A DNA stretch of 12,663 nucleotides from UBA877 sp035506155 (GTDB lineage Bacteria; Chloroflexota; Anaerolineae; Anaerolineales; Villigracilaceae), in NCBI GenBank assembly GCA_035506155.1, contig DATJPX010000110.1, forward strand, positions 1 through 12,663. The letters run 5' to 3'. Shown here piece after piece: positions 6,147 through 11,889 of this stretch. How positions within the stretch are numbered: the stretch's first letter is position 1; each line of letters starts with the position of its first letter. The position numbers and the translations under genes are program-made. Under the pieces are notes generated by a model. The model was given only the letters and a program-made list of their open reading frames with translations, ran no database searches and was not told the DNA's origin.

Positions 6147-7301
6147 ATGGATCAATTTCGGTACCTTTCCTATGCCCAGGAAGTGATCTTCCAAACCGGC
6201 TCCCTGGCCCTGCTGGGCCAGGCGGTCGAACGGTTCGGCTGGCAGCGCCTGTTGCTGTGCACCAGCCGCTCGGTCCGGGCCGCGGGGCACGTGGAGATCG
6301 TCGCGGCGGCCCTGGGGAGCCGGCTCGTCGCCGTCTATGACGAGGTCCGGCCGCACGTCCAGGACGTTCAGTTGGAGGAAGCGCTGGCCCTGGCGGAGGC
6401 AAACAAGACGGATGCGGTCATCGGGATGGGCGGCGGCAGCCCGATCGGGATGGCCAAGGCGGTCGCCTTTGCCCTGGGGGAAAAACGGGCCGCGGGCCCC
6501 GCCCGCTCCCCGGCGCCCACCGAACAGCCGCTCGTCCCGGTGGTTGCCATTCCCGCCACTTACGCCGGCTCCGAGATGACCTCCGTCTACGGGATCACCC
6601 GCTCGCGCGAAAATCCGCCCCGCAAGGTCACGATCAGCGACCCGCGCATCGCCCCGAAGTTGGTGCTCTACGACCCACAACTGACCGTCGACCTGCCGCC
6701 GGAGCTGACCGCCTCCACCGGCATGAACGCCCTCGCCCACTGTTTCGAAGCCCTCTATTCGATCACCCGAAATCCGCCCTCGACCGCCGCCGCCATCCGC
6801 GGCGTCGCCGCCATCCACAATTCGCTGCTGCGCTGCTTCCAGGATGGGCAGGACCTGGAAGCCCGGTCGGAGCTGCTGGCCGGCGCCCACCTGGCGGGCC
6901 TGGCGCTGGCCGGCGTGAGCATGGGGCTGCACCACGGCCTGTGCCACGTCCTGGGCGGCAGCGCCGGCGTCCCGCACGGGATCGCCAACAGCCTCGTCCT
7001 GCCGCACGCCCTGCGATTCAATGCCGCCGCCACGGCGCCCCTGCTGCTCCCGGCCGTGGCAGCCATGGGGATTCCAGTCGACCCGGGCGAGCCGGTTGCG
7101 GCGGTCGAGCTGGCAGCCGGGACGATTTTCGACCTGGCCGGAAAAATGGGGCTGCCGCAGAAGCTCCGCCAGGTTGGGATCGAAAAAACCGACCTGCCGC
7201 GCCTGGCCAGGCTGGCCTTCGAAAACCGCACTGTTCAGAACAATCCCAAGCCGATCACCGACGCCCACCAACTCGAAAGGCTGTTGAAGGAAGCCTGGTA
7301 A
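6147..7301 (+). CDS. Maleylacetate reductase-like iron-containing alcohol dehydrogenase
   Basis: This is a 384-residue group III (iron-type) dehydrogenase. The dinucleotide-binding GMGGGSPIGMAKA loop lies near residue 95. The maleylacetate-reductase signature VAIPATYAGSEMTSVYGIT follows near 135, then DLPPELTASTGMNALAHCFE near 190. Metal-site histidines are seen in MGLHHGLCHVLGG and GVPHGIANSLVLPH. Maleylacetate reductase converts maleylacetate to 3-oxoadipate with NAD(P)H in hydroxyquinol, resorcinol and chlorocatechol breakdown. A short Pro/Ala-rich insert follows the GGGS region, giving slightly more than the usual 350-360 residues. ATG 6147 is chosen; GTG 6141 is the alternative, and neither has a strong ribosome binding site. 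An inverted-repeat operator candidate lies upstream. The exact substrate remains an inference; other reductases of this fold are possible. Confidence 0.85.
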   Translation: MDQFRYLSYAQEVIFQTGSLALLGQAVERFGWQRLLLCTSRSVRAAGHVEIVAAALGSRLVAVYDEVRPHVQDVQLEEALALAEANKTDAVIGMGGGSPIGMAKAVAFALGEKRAAGPARSPAPTEQPLVPVVAIPATYAGSEMTSVYGITRSRENPPRKVTISDPRIAPKLVLYDPQLTVDLPPELTASTGMNALAHCFEALYSITRNPPSTAAAIRGVAAIHNSLLRCFQDGQDLEARSELLAGAHLAGLALAGVSMGLHHGLCHVLGGSAGVPHGIANSLVLPHALRFNAAATAPLLLPAVAAMGIPVDPGEPVAAVELAAGTIFDLAGKMGLPQKLRQVGIEKTDLPRLARLAFENRTVQNNPKPITDAHQLERLLKEAW

Positions 7302-7303
7302 TA

Positions 7304-7314
7304 AAGGAGGTGAC
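7304..7314 (+). other. Orphan perfect Shine-Dalgarno sequence
   Basis: AAAGGAGGTGA, an eleven-base match to the complement of the 16S rRNA 3' end, lies just after the Fe-ADH stop. No start codon follows at a usable distance; the next gene begins 80 bases on with its own ribosome binding site. It may be a relic of a lost gene, a ribosome standby site, or chance. Confidence 0.35.
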
Positions 7315-7394
7315 CTGCCCAGATCGACGACGTACCCATTTCCCATTGATCGGTTGCACGAACATCTATCGGTATAAGCCAAAGGAGAAAAGGT

Positions 7395-8222
7395 ATGCCC
7401 CCCGTCAATTCAATGGATTACAGCGGAAAAGACACCGTCCTGGATGTCGTCCGCCGGGAAAGCAGTGATTTCTTCAAGCTCGTGGACGACCCCAAGAACT
7501 GGAAGGTGCAGACTCGCTGCACCGAGTGGGAAGTCCGCGATGTAGTCGGCCACATGATCGACGTGACCGAAGGCTATCTCACCCGCTGGGACAAGGCCAG
7601 GAAAAAGGAATCGGCCGATTCGGTTGGCCTGCTGGTGATGAGCAGGGACCTCAACGACCATGCCAGGTCGTTCCGCAGCCTCAAGCGTGAAGAGGCCATC
7701 GACCGGCTCAAGAACGATTACTCCCGGATGATGGGTATCTTCGAGAAACTGACCCCCGAAGAATGGGGCAGCTTCCAGGTCACCCATCCCTTCATGGGCC
7801 CGCTCCCGACCCTCTTCTACCCGGCCTTCCACGTGATGGACTACGGGGTCCACACCTGGGACATCCGCTACGGCCTGGGCGAGAAGACCCGCGAGCTGGA
7901 CGAAAAAACCGCCGGCGTCTTGATCCCATACATGCTCTTCGCCCTGCTGCCCTCCACCGTCGACGCCAAGTCGGCCAAGGGCGTGGACGTCACCTACGGC
8001 GTCGTCGTCAAGGGCAACTGGGGCGGCAACTGGCGAGCCTCCGTCAGGGACGGCAAGTTCGAGGCGAAGCCCGAGACCGGGAATTTCGAAGGCTGCGACG
8101 CGATCTTCGAATTCGATCCGTCCGATTTCGTCCTGACCGCCTTCCAGCGTTTCCCGGGCGGCGCCGCCCGGGGCGATTACCAGGTGATCAACCAGGTCCG
8201 TAACCTGTTCTTCACGATCTAA
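7395..8222 (+). CDS. Maleylpyruvate isomerase family (mycothiol-dependent, DinB-like) protein
   Basis: This is a 275-residue protein. The N-terminal four-helix DinB-like domain carries the family pattern WKVQTRCTEWEVRDVVGHMI (residues 36-55) and DVTEGYL. A second metal-site segment, YPAFHVMDYGVHTWDIRYG, begins at 142. The likely metal ligands are His53, Asp149 and His153; characterised maleylpyruvate isomerase has a Glu at the second position, so the Asp is a conservative change. The C-terminal 100 residues (GVVVKGNWGGNWRASVRDGK..., then CDAIFEFDPSDFVLTAFQRF) resemble the SCP2-like lid common in this family. Members use thiols such as mycothiol or bacillithiol for isomerisation or transfer reactions; which thiol applies is unknown. 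The start ATG 7395 has AAAGGAG nearby. Placement after a maleylacetate-reductase-like gene is suggestive of ring-cleavage product handling, but the family is broad. Confidence 0.85.
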   Translation: MPPVNSMDYSGKDTVLDVVRRESSDFFKLVDDPKNWKVQTRCTEWEVRDVVGHMIDVTEGYLTRWDKARKKESADSVGLLVMSRDLNDHARSFRSLKREEAIDRLKNDYSRMMGIFEKLTPEEWGSFQVTHPFMGPLPTLFYPAFHVMDYGVHTWDIRYGLGEKTRELDEKTAGVLIPYMLFALLPSTVDAKSAKGVDVTYGVVVKGNWGGNWRASVRDGKFEAKPETGNFEGCDAIFEFDPSDFVLTAFQRFPGGAARGDYQVINQVRNLFFTI

Positions 8223-8228
8223 AGCGTG

Positions 8229-8261
8229 CTTCCGAGGGCGCATGCTCCGCGCCCTCGGAAG
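8229..8261 (+). terminator. Strong hairpin after the isomerase-like gene
   Basis: A perfect 13-pair stem is formed by CTTCCGAGGGCGC (8229-8241) and GCGCCCTCGGAAG (8249-8261) with a seven-base loop. It starts seven bases after the stop codon. There is no T-run on either side, so it may be a weak terminator or an mRNA 3'-end stabiliser. Position and stem strength support a 3'-end function. Confidence 0.55.
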
Positions 8262-8265
8262 AATT

Positions 8266-8376
8266 CCACCACGACGGACGCCACGGCCACGACGGAAAAC
8301 GCTCGAGAAGCATTCCTTTCCCTTCGTGCCCACCCCCTGCACTTGCAGCAGGTGCAAGCGTCGTGTCCTTCGTGGT
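8266..8376. repeat. CCACGACGG-type intergenic inverted repeat
   Basis: The left part has period-nine units: CCACGACGG (8269-8277), ACGCCACGG (8278-8286), CCACGACGG (8287-8295). The segment 8359-8376, read on the minus strand as ACCACGAAGGACACGACG, matches 8268-8285 at 15 of 18 positions, so the arms could fold together across about 75 bases. A smaller hairpin, CTTGCA/TGCAAG (8342-8347 and 8353-8358), sits inside. The motif resembles the ACCACGAAGGACACGAAGG intergenic repeats common in environmental genomes, whose false translations read NHEGHE. Family membership needs a genome search. Confidence 0.55.
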
Positions 8377-8398
8377 TAATCTTTTTGGAGAAACGACC

Positions 8399-8953
8399 AT
8401 GACCAAGATCCAGACCCAGGGCGTCCACCACATCACCTTCGTCGGCTCGAACCGGGAGGCGATCATCGATTTCTACCAGGGGGTGTTGGGCATGCCGCTC
8501 GTCTTCGAGCAGCCCAACCTGGACGTCCCGGATGAAAACCACCTGTATTTCGATTCGGGCGACGGCCGCCTGATCACTTTCTTCGTCCGCCCGACCCGCA
8601 AGAACGATCCGAGCCCCAACCCCCAGGGCATCGGCAACCTGCACCACCTGGCCTTCAACGTCTCCCGGGCCACCTACACCCAGGTGGCGGCCCGCCTGAA
8701 GGAGTTGGGCATCGAGAATACCGGCCCGATCGACCGCGGCTTCATGGATTCGATCTACTTCCGCGACCCGAACGGGCAGCTGCTCGAGATGGCCTGCTTC
8801 AAGTTCGTCCCGCCGGAAGGCTTCACGGTCGCCGACGTGCTTGCCGCGGCTCACCGCCTGCGCCTCCAGGCCGGGGATTACAACATCACCGACAAGCACC
8901 TCGCCGACGCCATCGCCGAACTGGTCGAACAGAAACAAAAGGTCCCGGCCTAG
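8399..8953 (+). CDS. VOC family protein (glyoxalase/ring-cleaving dioxygenase fold)
   Basis: This is a 184-residue vicinal-oxygen-chelate protein with two beta-alpha-beta-beta-beta modules. The first is VHHITFVGSNREAIIDFYQG (residues 9-28) continuing VLGMPLVFEQPN. The second is NLHHLAFNVSRATYTQVAAR (80-99), then IYFRDPNGQLLEMACF. The likely metal ligands are His11, His83 and Glu130. The extra C-terminal helices (about 140-184) are rich in charged residues. Activities in this fold include glyoxalase, extradiol dioxygenase and epimerase reactions; the ligand set does not decide among them. The start ATG 8399 has GGAG eight bases upstream; the frame extends upstream without a ribosome binding site. 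The GNAT gene follows 16 bases after the stop. Confidence 0.88.
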   Translation: MTKIQTQGVHHITFVGSNREAIIDFYQGVLGMPLVFEQPNLDVPDENHLYFDSGDGRLITFFVRPTRKNDPSPNPQGIGNLHHLAFNVSRATYTQVAARLKELGIENTGPIDRGFMDSIYFRDPNGQLLEMACFKFVPPEGFTVADVLAAAHRLRLQAGDYNITDKHLADAIAELVEQKQKVPA

Positions 8954-8969
8954 CCGGGGAGGCGTAGCG

Positions 8970-9617
8970 ATGATGGGATTGGCGGACCGGGATCGACGCA
9001 GGGCCGGGACGATCTGGGCCAGGAACCTGGACGGGGATGCGCCCGTGGTCCTGCCCGCCTGCCCGGCCGCCTTCGACCGGGTCGGGCCGGAGGCCGCCAG
9101 CCTGCTGGCGGCGGCCATGGGCCCGGGGAGCCTGGCGGAGATCCGCAAGCGTTTCGCGGCCGGGCGGCTGTGTTACGCCGCCTGGGTCGGGCGCGAGCTG
9201 GCCTCCTACGGCTGGGTCAGCTACGAGGAGGAGATGGTCGGCGAGCTGAACCTGCGCCTGAGCCTCGTCCCCGGCGAAGCCTACGTCTGGGACTGCGCCA
9301 CCCTGCCGGCCTTCCGCGGCCGCCACCTTTACAGCGCCCTGCTCAGCCACATCCTGCGGGACCTGTATGTCCAGCCGGTCTGCCGGGTCTGGATCGGTGC
9401 GGACCTCGACAACCTGGCCTCCCAGCGCGGTATCGCCCGGGCCGGCTTCCACCGCGTCGCCGACCTGCTGGTGGAGCGCGTCCTGGCCATGCGCCTGGTC
9501 TGGGCCCGCGGCCATCCCGACGTTCCCGAAAGCTGGGTGGCGGAGGCCCGCCGCGTCTACCTGGGCAACCGGGACCGGGTCTGGCTGGACTCCCTGGCCT
9601 CCTCCCGGCGCAGTTGA
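8970..9617 (+). CDS. GNAT family N-acetyltransferase
   Basis: This is a 215-residue protein whose middle shows GNAT architecture: CYAAWVGRELASYGWVSY (core strands), AYVWDCATLPAFRGRHLYSA (acetyl-CoA-binding motif A with R-G-R-H-L in place of the usual Q/R-x-x-G-x-G/A) followed by a helix LLSHILRDLY. The segment ASQRGIARAGFHRVADLLVER is typical of the conserved motif B region. It would transfer an acetyl group from acetyl-CoA to an unknown amine. ATG 8970 is chosen, with GGGGAGG seven bases upstream; an adjacent ATG at 8973 is possible. It is coupled to the VOC gene by a 16-base gap and is the last gene before a strong terminator. The first 50 residues match no motif I recognise. Confidence 0.82.
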   Translation: MMGLADRDRRRAGTIWARNLDGDAPVVLPACPAAFDRVGPEAASLLAAAMGPGSLAEIRKRFAAGRLCYAAWVGRELASYGWVSYEEEMVGELNLRLSLVPGEAYVWDCATLPAFRGRHLYSALLSHILRDLYVQPVCRVWIGADLDNLASQRGIARAGFHRVADLLVERVLAMRLVWARGHPDVPESWVAEARRVYLGNRDRVWLDSLASSRRS

Positions 9618-9661
9618 CCGGTTTCCCGGCCGGACGGAAGGTCAGGCAATCCGGGTTTCCC

Positions 9662-9694
9662 ACGGACCTCGTTCAGGCGAGGTCTGTTTTTTTT
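9662..9694 (+). terminator. Rho-independent terminator after the GNAT gene
   Basis: A ten-pair stem forms between 9662-9671 (ACGGACCTCG) and 9678-9687 (CGAGGTCTGT, one G-U pair) with loop TTCAGG, followed directly by eight T residues ending at 9694. It starts 45 bases after the GNAT stop and is the clearest terminator in the window. It closes the plus-strand catabolic-type cluster. Confidence 0.9.
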
Positions 9695-9777
9695 ATGCCT
9701 CCCTTTCCCCTGCATGGTTTTGTAGGAGCGCCATCCTGTCGGTCCGGCTGTGGTTGGGAACGAGGCAGTTTTCCTCC

Positions 9778-9806
9778 TTGAACGGACGATCGAACCGTTA
9801 TAGAAT
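9778..9806 (+). promoter_or_regulatory. Sigma70-type promoter upstream of the membrane protein
   Basis: TTGAAC (9778-9783) and TAGAAT (9801-9806) are separated by exactly 17 bases, matching 4 of 6 and 5 of 6 consensus positions. The promoter lies after the terminator, so it starts a new unit. Transcription would begin near 9813 and give a leader of about 220 bases before the membrane protein gene. That leader contains the small frame at 9929. Confidence 0.6.
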
Positions 9807-9928
9807 AAGCCTGGAAGTTGTTCAGGGGTCGAATTCACCCGGGGAAGTCGATCGAATACCATTCCAGTGAACTGAACCAGACCGGCCGGGGGGTCGCGGG
9901 GAACGAGCGGTTTTTTGGGAGGAATCGT

Positions 9929-10006
9929 ATGAAGATCAGTCGCAGCCGTCTTTTGCGGCAGTCATTCCTCCGGATTAGCCGCATTTGTTTCCAGCCCTGC
10001 CCATGA
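9929..10006 (+). CDS. Possible 25-residue leader peptide
   Basis: ATG 9929-9931 has the strong ribosome binding site GGGAGGA (9917-9923) with five-base spacing and opens 25 codons ending at TGA 10004-10006. The product, MKISRSRLLRQSFLRISRIC then FQPCP, is very basic, with six arginines. It ends 25 bases before the membrane protein start, inside the leader of the promoter at 9778. GGAGGAAT (9918-9925) is perfectly complementary to ATTCCTCC (9964-9971) inside the frame, so the RNA can hide its own ribosome binding site. That arrangement resembles a leader-peptide attenuator or translational switch. Whether it is translated is unknown; the small size makes chance possible. Confidence 0.4.
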   Translation: MKISRSRLLRQSFLRISRICFQPCP

Positions 10007-10031
10007 ACTTTCAACCTATTGGGAGTCGACA

Positions 10032-10496
10032 ATGATCCAAAAACTCGAAAAAGCCTGGCCGTATATTTCCATCCTGCTGATCCTGGCGCTCGTCGCGGCG
10101 CTTTTCTTCTGGCAGCCGGCCGCCCGCGGGATGGCGTACCTCCTGGTCGGCCTGTCGGTCCTGGCTGCGCTGGCCTTCCTGGTCTTCAAGCCCGTCCAGG
10201 CATACCGGGCAGGCCGGCTCTCCAGGCCGGCGATGCGGCGGGCGATCCTCGTGGACGGTTTAGGCCTCCTGCTCAGCCTGGCCGCCGTCATCCTGGCGGC
10301 CGGCAAGCTGGCCGGGCTCGTCGCCCGGGCCGCCGGGAACGCCTGGGGAGCCACGGCCGGGACCCTGTCGGCCCTGACGGCGGCGCTGGTCGCCGGGCTC
10401 GCGGTCGGCCTCCCGGTCCGCTGGGCCTGGGGGGCCCTGACCCGCCCGCGCCGGCCGGGAACGGCGGGCGATCCCAGCGAACCCCACCCCTCTTGA
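10032..10496 (+). CDS. Small membrane protein with four predicted helices, function unknown
   Basis: This 154-residue protein does not match a family I recognise. Hydrophobic segments lie at about 12-26 (ISILLILALVAALFF), 36-53, 72-95 (LVDGLGLLLSLAAVILAAGK) and 107-130 (TAGTLSALTAALVAGLAVGL), consistent with four transmembrane helices. The loops and tail contain basic residues, KPVQAYRAGRLSRPAMRRA between helices 2 and 3 and a Pro/Arg-rich C-terminus after the last helix. The start ATG 10032 has GGGAG six bases upstream. It is alone in its transcription unit behind the 9778 promoter and is followed by a hairpin. Codon usage is GC-rich like the left of the window, so it belongs to the host side of the composition boundary. 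Confidence 0.7.
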   Translation: MIQKLEKAWPYISILLILALVAALFFWQPAARGMAYLLVGLSVLAALAFLVFKPVQAYRAGRLSRPAMRRAILVDGLGLLLSLAAVILAAGKLAGLVARAAGNAWGATAGTLSALTAALVAGLAVGLPVRWAWGALTRPRRPGTAGDPSEPHPS

Positions 10497-10523
10497 AGCC
10501 GAATGAGCGCATGGCATTTGGAT

Positions 10524-10553
10524 TCCCGGCGTGCCAACCTGGGCGCGCCGGGA
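10524..10553 (+). terminator. Hairpin downstream of the membrane protein
   Basis: CCCGGCGTGCC (10525-10535) pairs with GGCGCGCCGGG (10542-10552) through eleven pairs including one G-U, plus a closing T-A, around loop AACCTG. No T-run follows. It may act as a rho-aided 3' end, or be a REP-like element, since GGATTCCCGG followed by a GC hairpin recalls such repeats. Confidence 0.45.
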
Positions 10554-10649
10554 TCTCCACCCTGCGCATCCTCCCATTGCGGGTATCGCCCGGCGGCTGG
10601 CTCGCGTCTGGATAAGGAGGAGATCGCCGCCCGAGGGCTTCGAAAACCC

Positions 10650-10829
10650 TCATCCTAAACTCTCTAAGAATCTTGTCGCTTCGTCATAGGCAACTTTGTA
10701 ATAGTATGGCGAACCATCACAAGCAGCAAGCTTCATCGCAGTTTTGGCAAAATCCTTGGCTTTGGCGTTGTTTCTTTCCCATTCAATGGTGTATTTTGCC
10801 AAGAATAGATTTACTAGCGACCTGACACT
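10650..10829 (-). pseudogene. 3' fragment of a lost gene
   Basis: A minus-strand frame from after a TAA at 10830-10832 to TGA 10650-10652 encodes 59 residues. It reads SVRSLVNLFLAKYTIEWERN, then NAKAKDFAKTAMKLAACDGS and PYYYKVAYDEATRFLESLG. The text is protein-like, with a helical pattern suggestive of a TPR-like C-terminus, but has no ATG or ribosome binding site at its left end and no continuation in the same frame. It is best read as the 3' end of a larger gene cut off when the island formed. Its AT-richer composition sets it apart from the GC-rich genes to its left. The family is not identified. Confidence 0.5.
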
Positions 10830-10909
10830 TTAACAAAAGAATAGTTGATCGGCACGGATTCTCCAATAAAATAGGTTTTGCCGAACCATTTTAGATACGG
10901 AGTAACCCA

Positions 10910-11071
10910 ATGCCGACCAACGAGCTCTATGATACTGACAAACAAAATATGCTTGTATTGGCATTTTTTGTTATCGAATATAGACCAACCGTAATCATCT
11001 TCGTATTATTAACCCCGACTACTTTAGGCGATATTTTTATAGAGAGGATTGAAATATGGGCGCGTTGGTAG
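10910..11071 (+). CDS. Doubtful 53-residue small ORF
   Basis: ATG 10910 has GGAG (10899-10902) with seven-base spacing. The frame encodes MPTNELYDTDKQNMLVLAFF followed by VIEYRPTVIIFVLLTPTT and ends at TAG 11069-11071, overlapping the start of the next gene by 16 bases in another frame. The centre is hydrophobic and could be a single membrane helix. It matches nothing I recognise and, if the promoter at 10958 is real, would not be on that transcript. It is listed because of its spacing and position only. Confidence 0.2.
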   Translation: MPTNELYDTDKQNMLVLAFFVIEYRPTVIIFVLLTPTTLGDIFIERIEIWARW

Positions 11072-11889
11072 CAATTTATGGTAATAAATCTACTGACTTA
11101 GTCGAGCTAATTGACGATTGCCAATCGCGGATATCCAGGATGATCGGAAATGCTTTTCATCCCTATAAAATTCAACAAGTACATGCAACTATTACAGGAA
11201 TAGGTCAGATATCATCGCTAAAATCGCAGAAACCTGGAATGAATGAACAGGATAGTAGTCAAGTAGAGATTGATATTGATGTTGATGGACTATTGCATTA
11301 TCTGCTTAAGAGTGGAGTACTCCCTTTTCAAGTGCAGATTGGCGGTTATCAAAAGCGGAACTATCCGTTTTTAAGTAGGGGCACCAGTCCTTATGAACGG
11401 TCTTTTTCGCTTCGAGATGGCAAAGCCCTTATAATTGGGTGGCCTATTCGTGGAAAACCCAATACGAATCAAAATACATCTTTTATTGAACTTGTTCATG
11501 AGAGCAAGATATATCCACTCACATTGGATGATATCAGGCAAGCAGCAAGAGGGTTTGGTTTTTTGCACAAGTATTATCAGAATATCAATGACTTTGACAA
11601 CGATTTCTATTTCAGAATTGGATTATTTGATACAACAGCAATTTCTGTAGAACAGCAAGAGGCGGTAGAAAACAATATTCGAACCTTCTTGAGTGATTCA
11701 ATCCCGGTCATTATTGAGATTAATAAACATAACCTTTTCTTCGTATTCGGCGATCAAGAAACATTACCGCCAGATTCAACTAAAACCTATTCGGTTTCAG
11801 ATCCAAGTATATCTAAAAACATTTTAGGCCAAATCCACCCCCAAACAATGGTCAAGGTCAACCACAAAAATACGGGAGGGCATAAATGA
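11056..11889 (+). CDS. 2H-phosphoesterase-like protein (single clear HxT motif), partner of TIR protein
   Basis: This is a 277-residue soluble protein, start ATG 11056 with GAGAGG eight bases upstream. The N-terminal half reads MGALVAIYGNKSTDLVELID, then PYKIQQVHATITGIGQ, giving His43-x-Thr45 followed by a Gly, as in the first motif of LigT/2H phosphoesterases. Next come LPFQVQIGGY and NYPFLSRGTSPYERSFSLRD (102-121), KALIIGWPIRG, matching the order of strands after that motif. A second half with DIRQAARGFGFLHKYYQNIN and DNDFYFRIGLFD would be the repeat, but the expected second H-x-T/S is replaced (FYFRIGL, about 184-190); His225 in INKHNLFFVF is an alternative. It could therefore bind or cut 2'-5' or cyclic nucleotides, or be a non-catalytic sensor. 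Its stop overlaps the TIR gene start as ATGA, so the two are coupled. The fold assignment is my inference from motifs. Confidence 0.6.
   Translation: MGALVAIYGNKSTDLVELIDDCQSRISRMIGNAFHPYKIQQVHATITGIGQISSLKSQKPGMNEQDSSQVEIDIDVDGLLHYLLKSGVLPFQVQIGGYQKRNYPFLSRGTSPYERSFSLRDGKALIIGWPIRGKPNTNQNTSFIELVHESKIYPLTLDDIRQAARGFGFLHKYYQNINDFDNDFYFRIGLFDTTAISVEQQEAVENNIRTFLSDSIPVIIEINKHNLFFVFGDQETLPPDSTKTYSVSDPSISKNILGQIHPQTMVKVNHKNTGGHK

Larger units (their letters stand above)
10497..11055. other. Composition boundary and mostly gene-free stretch
   Basis: GC-rich DNA ends near 10640-10650 and AT-rich DNA begins. Apart from the hairpin at 10524 and the gene fragment at 10650-10829, I see no tRNA, integrase or direct repeat here. 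A weak promoter candidate is TTGGCA (10958-10963) with TATAGA (10979-10984), spacing only 15, upstream of the coupled pair at 11056. A 53-codon frame at 10910-11071 is listed separately. Confidence 0.6.

Noticed and set aside
7300..7330. Possible 16S rRNA 3'-end fragment around the perfect Shine-Dalgarno
   Set aside because: The flanks do not match 16S rRNA beyond the anti-Shine-Dalgarno complement.
5982..7382. 466-codon minus-strand open frame
   Set aside because: It is antisense to the well-supported Fe-ADH gene, and its product is Gly/Arg/Gln-rich without motifs; long antisense frames are expected in high-GC DNA.
7410..8357. 315-codon minus-strand open frame
   Set aside because: Antisense to the maleylpyruvate-isomerase-like gene; its composition is a mirror of that gene and no domain is visible.
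10288..10653. 121-codon minus-strand frame starting at the composition boundary, with ATGA overlap to the gene fragment
   Set aside because: It is antisense to the four-helix membrane protein, reads as Pro/Arg-rich low-complexity, and lacks a family match; the ATGA overlap is judged fortuitous.
10640..11055. Attachment site, tRNA or integrase at the island edge
   Set aside because: No tRNA-like fold, direct repeat or recombinase gene could be seen in the visible part.
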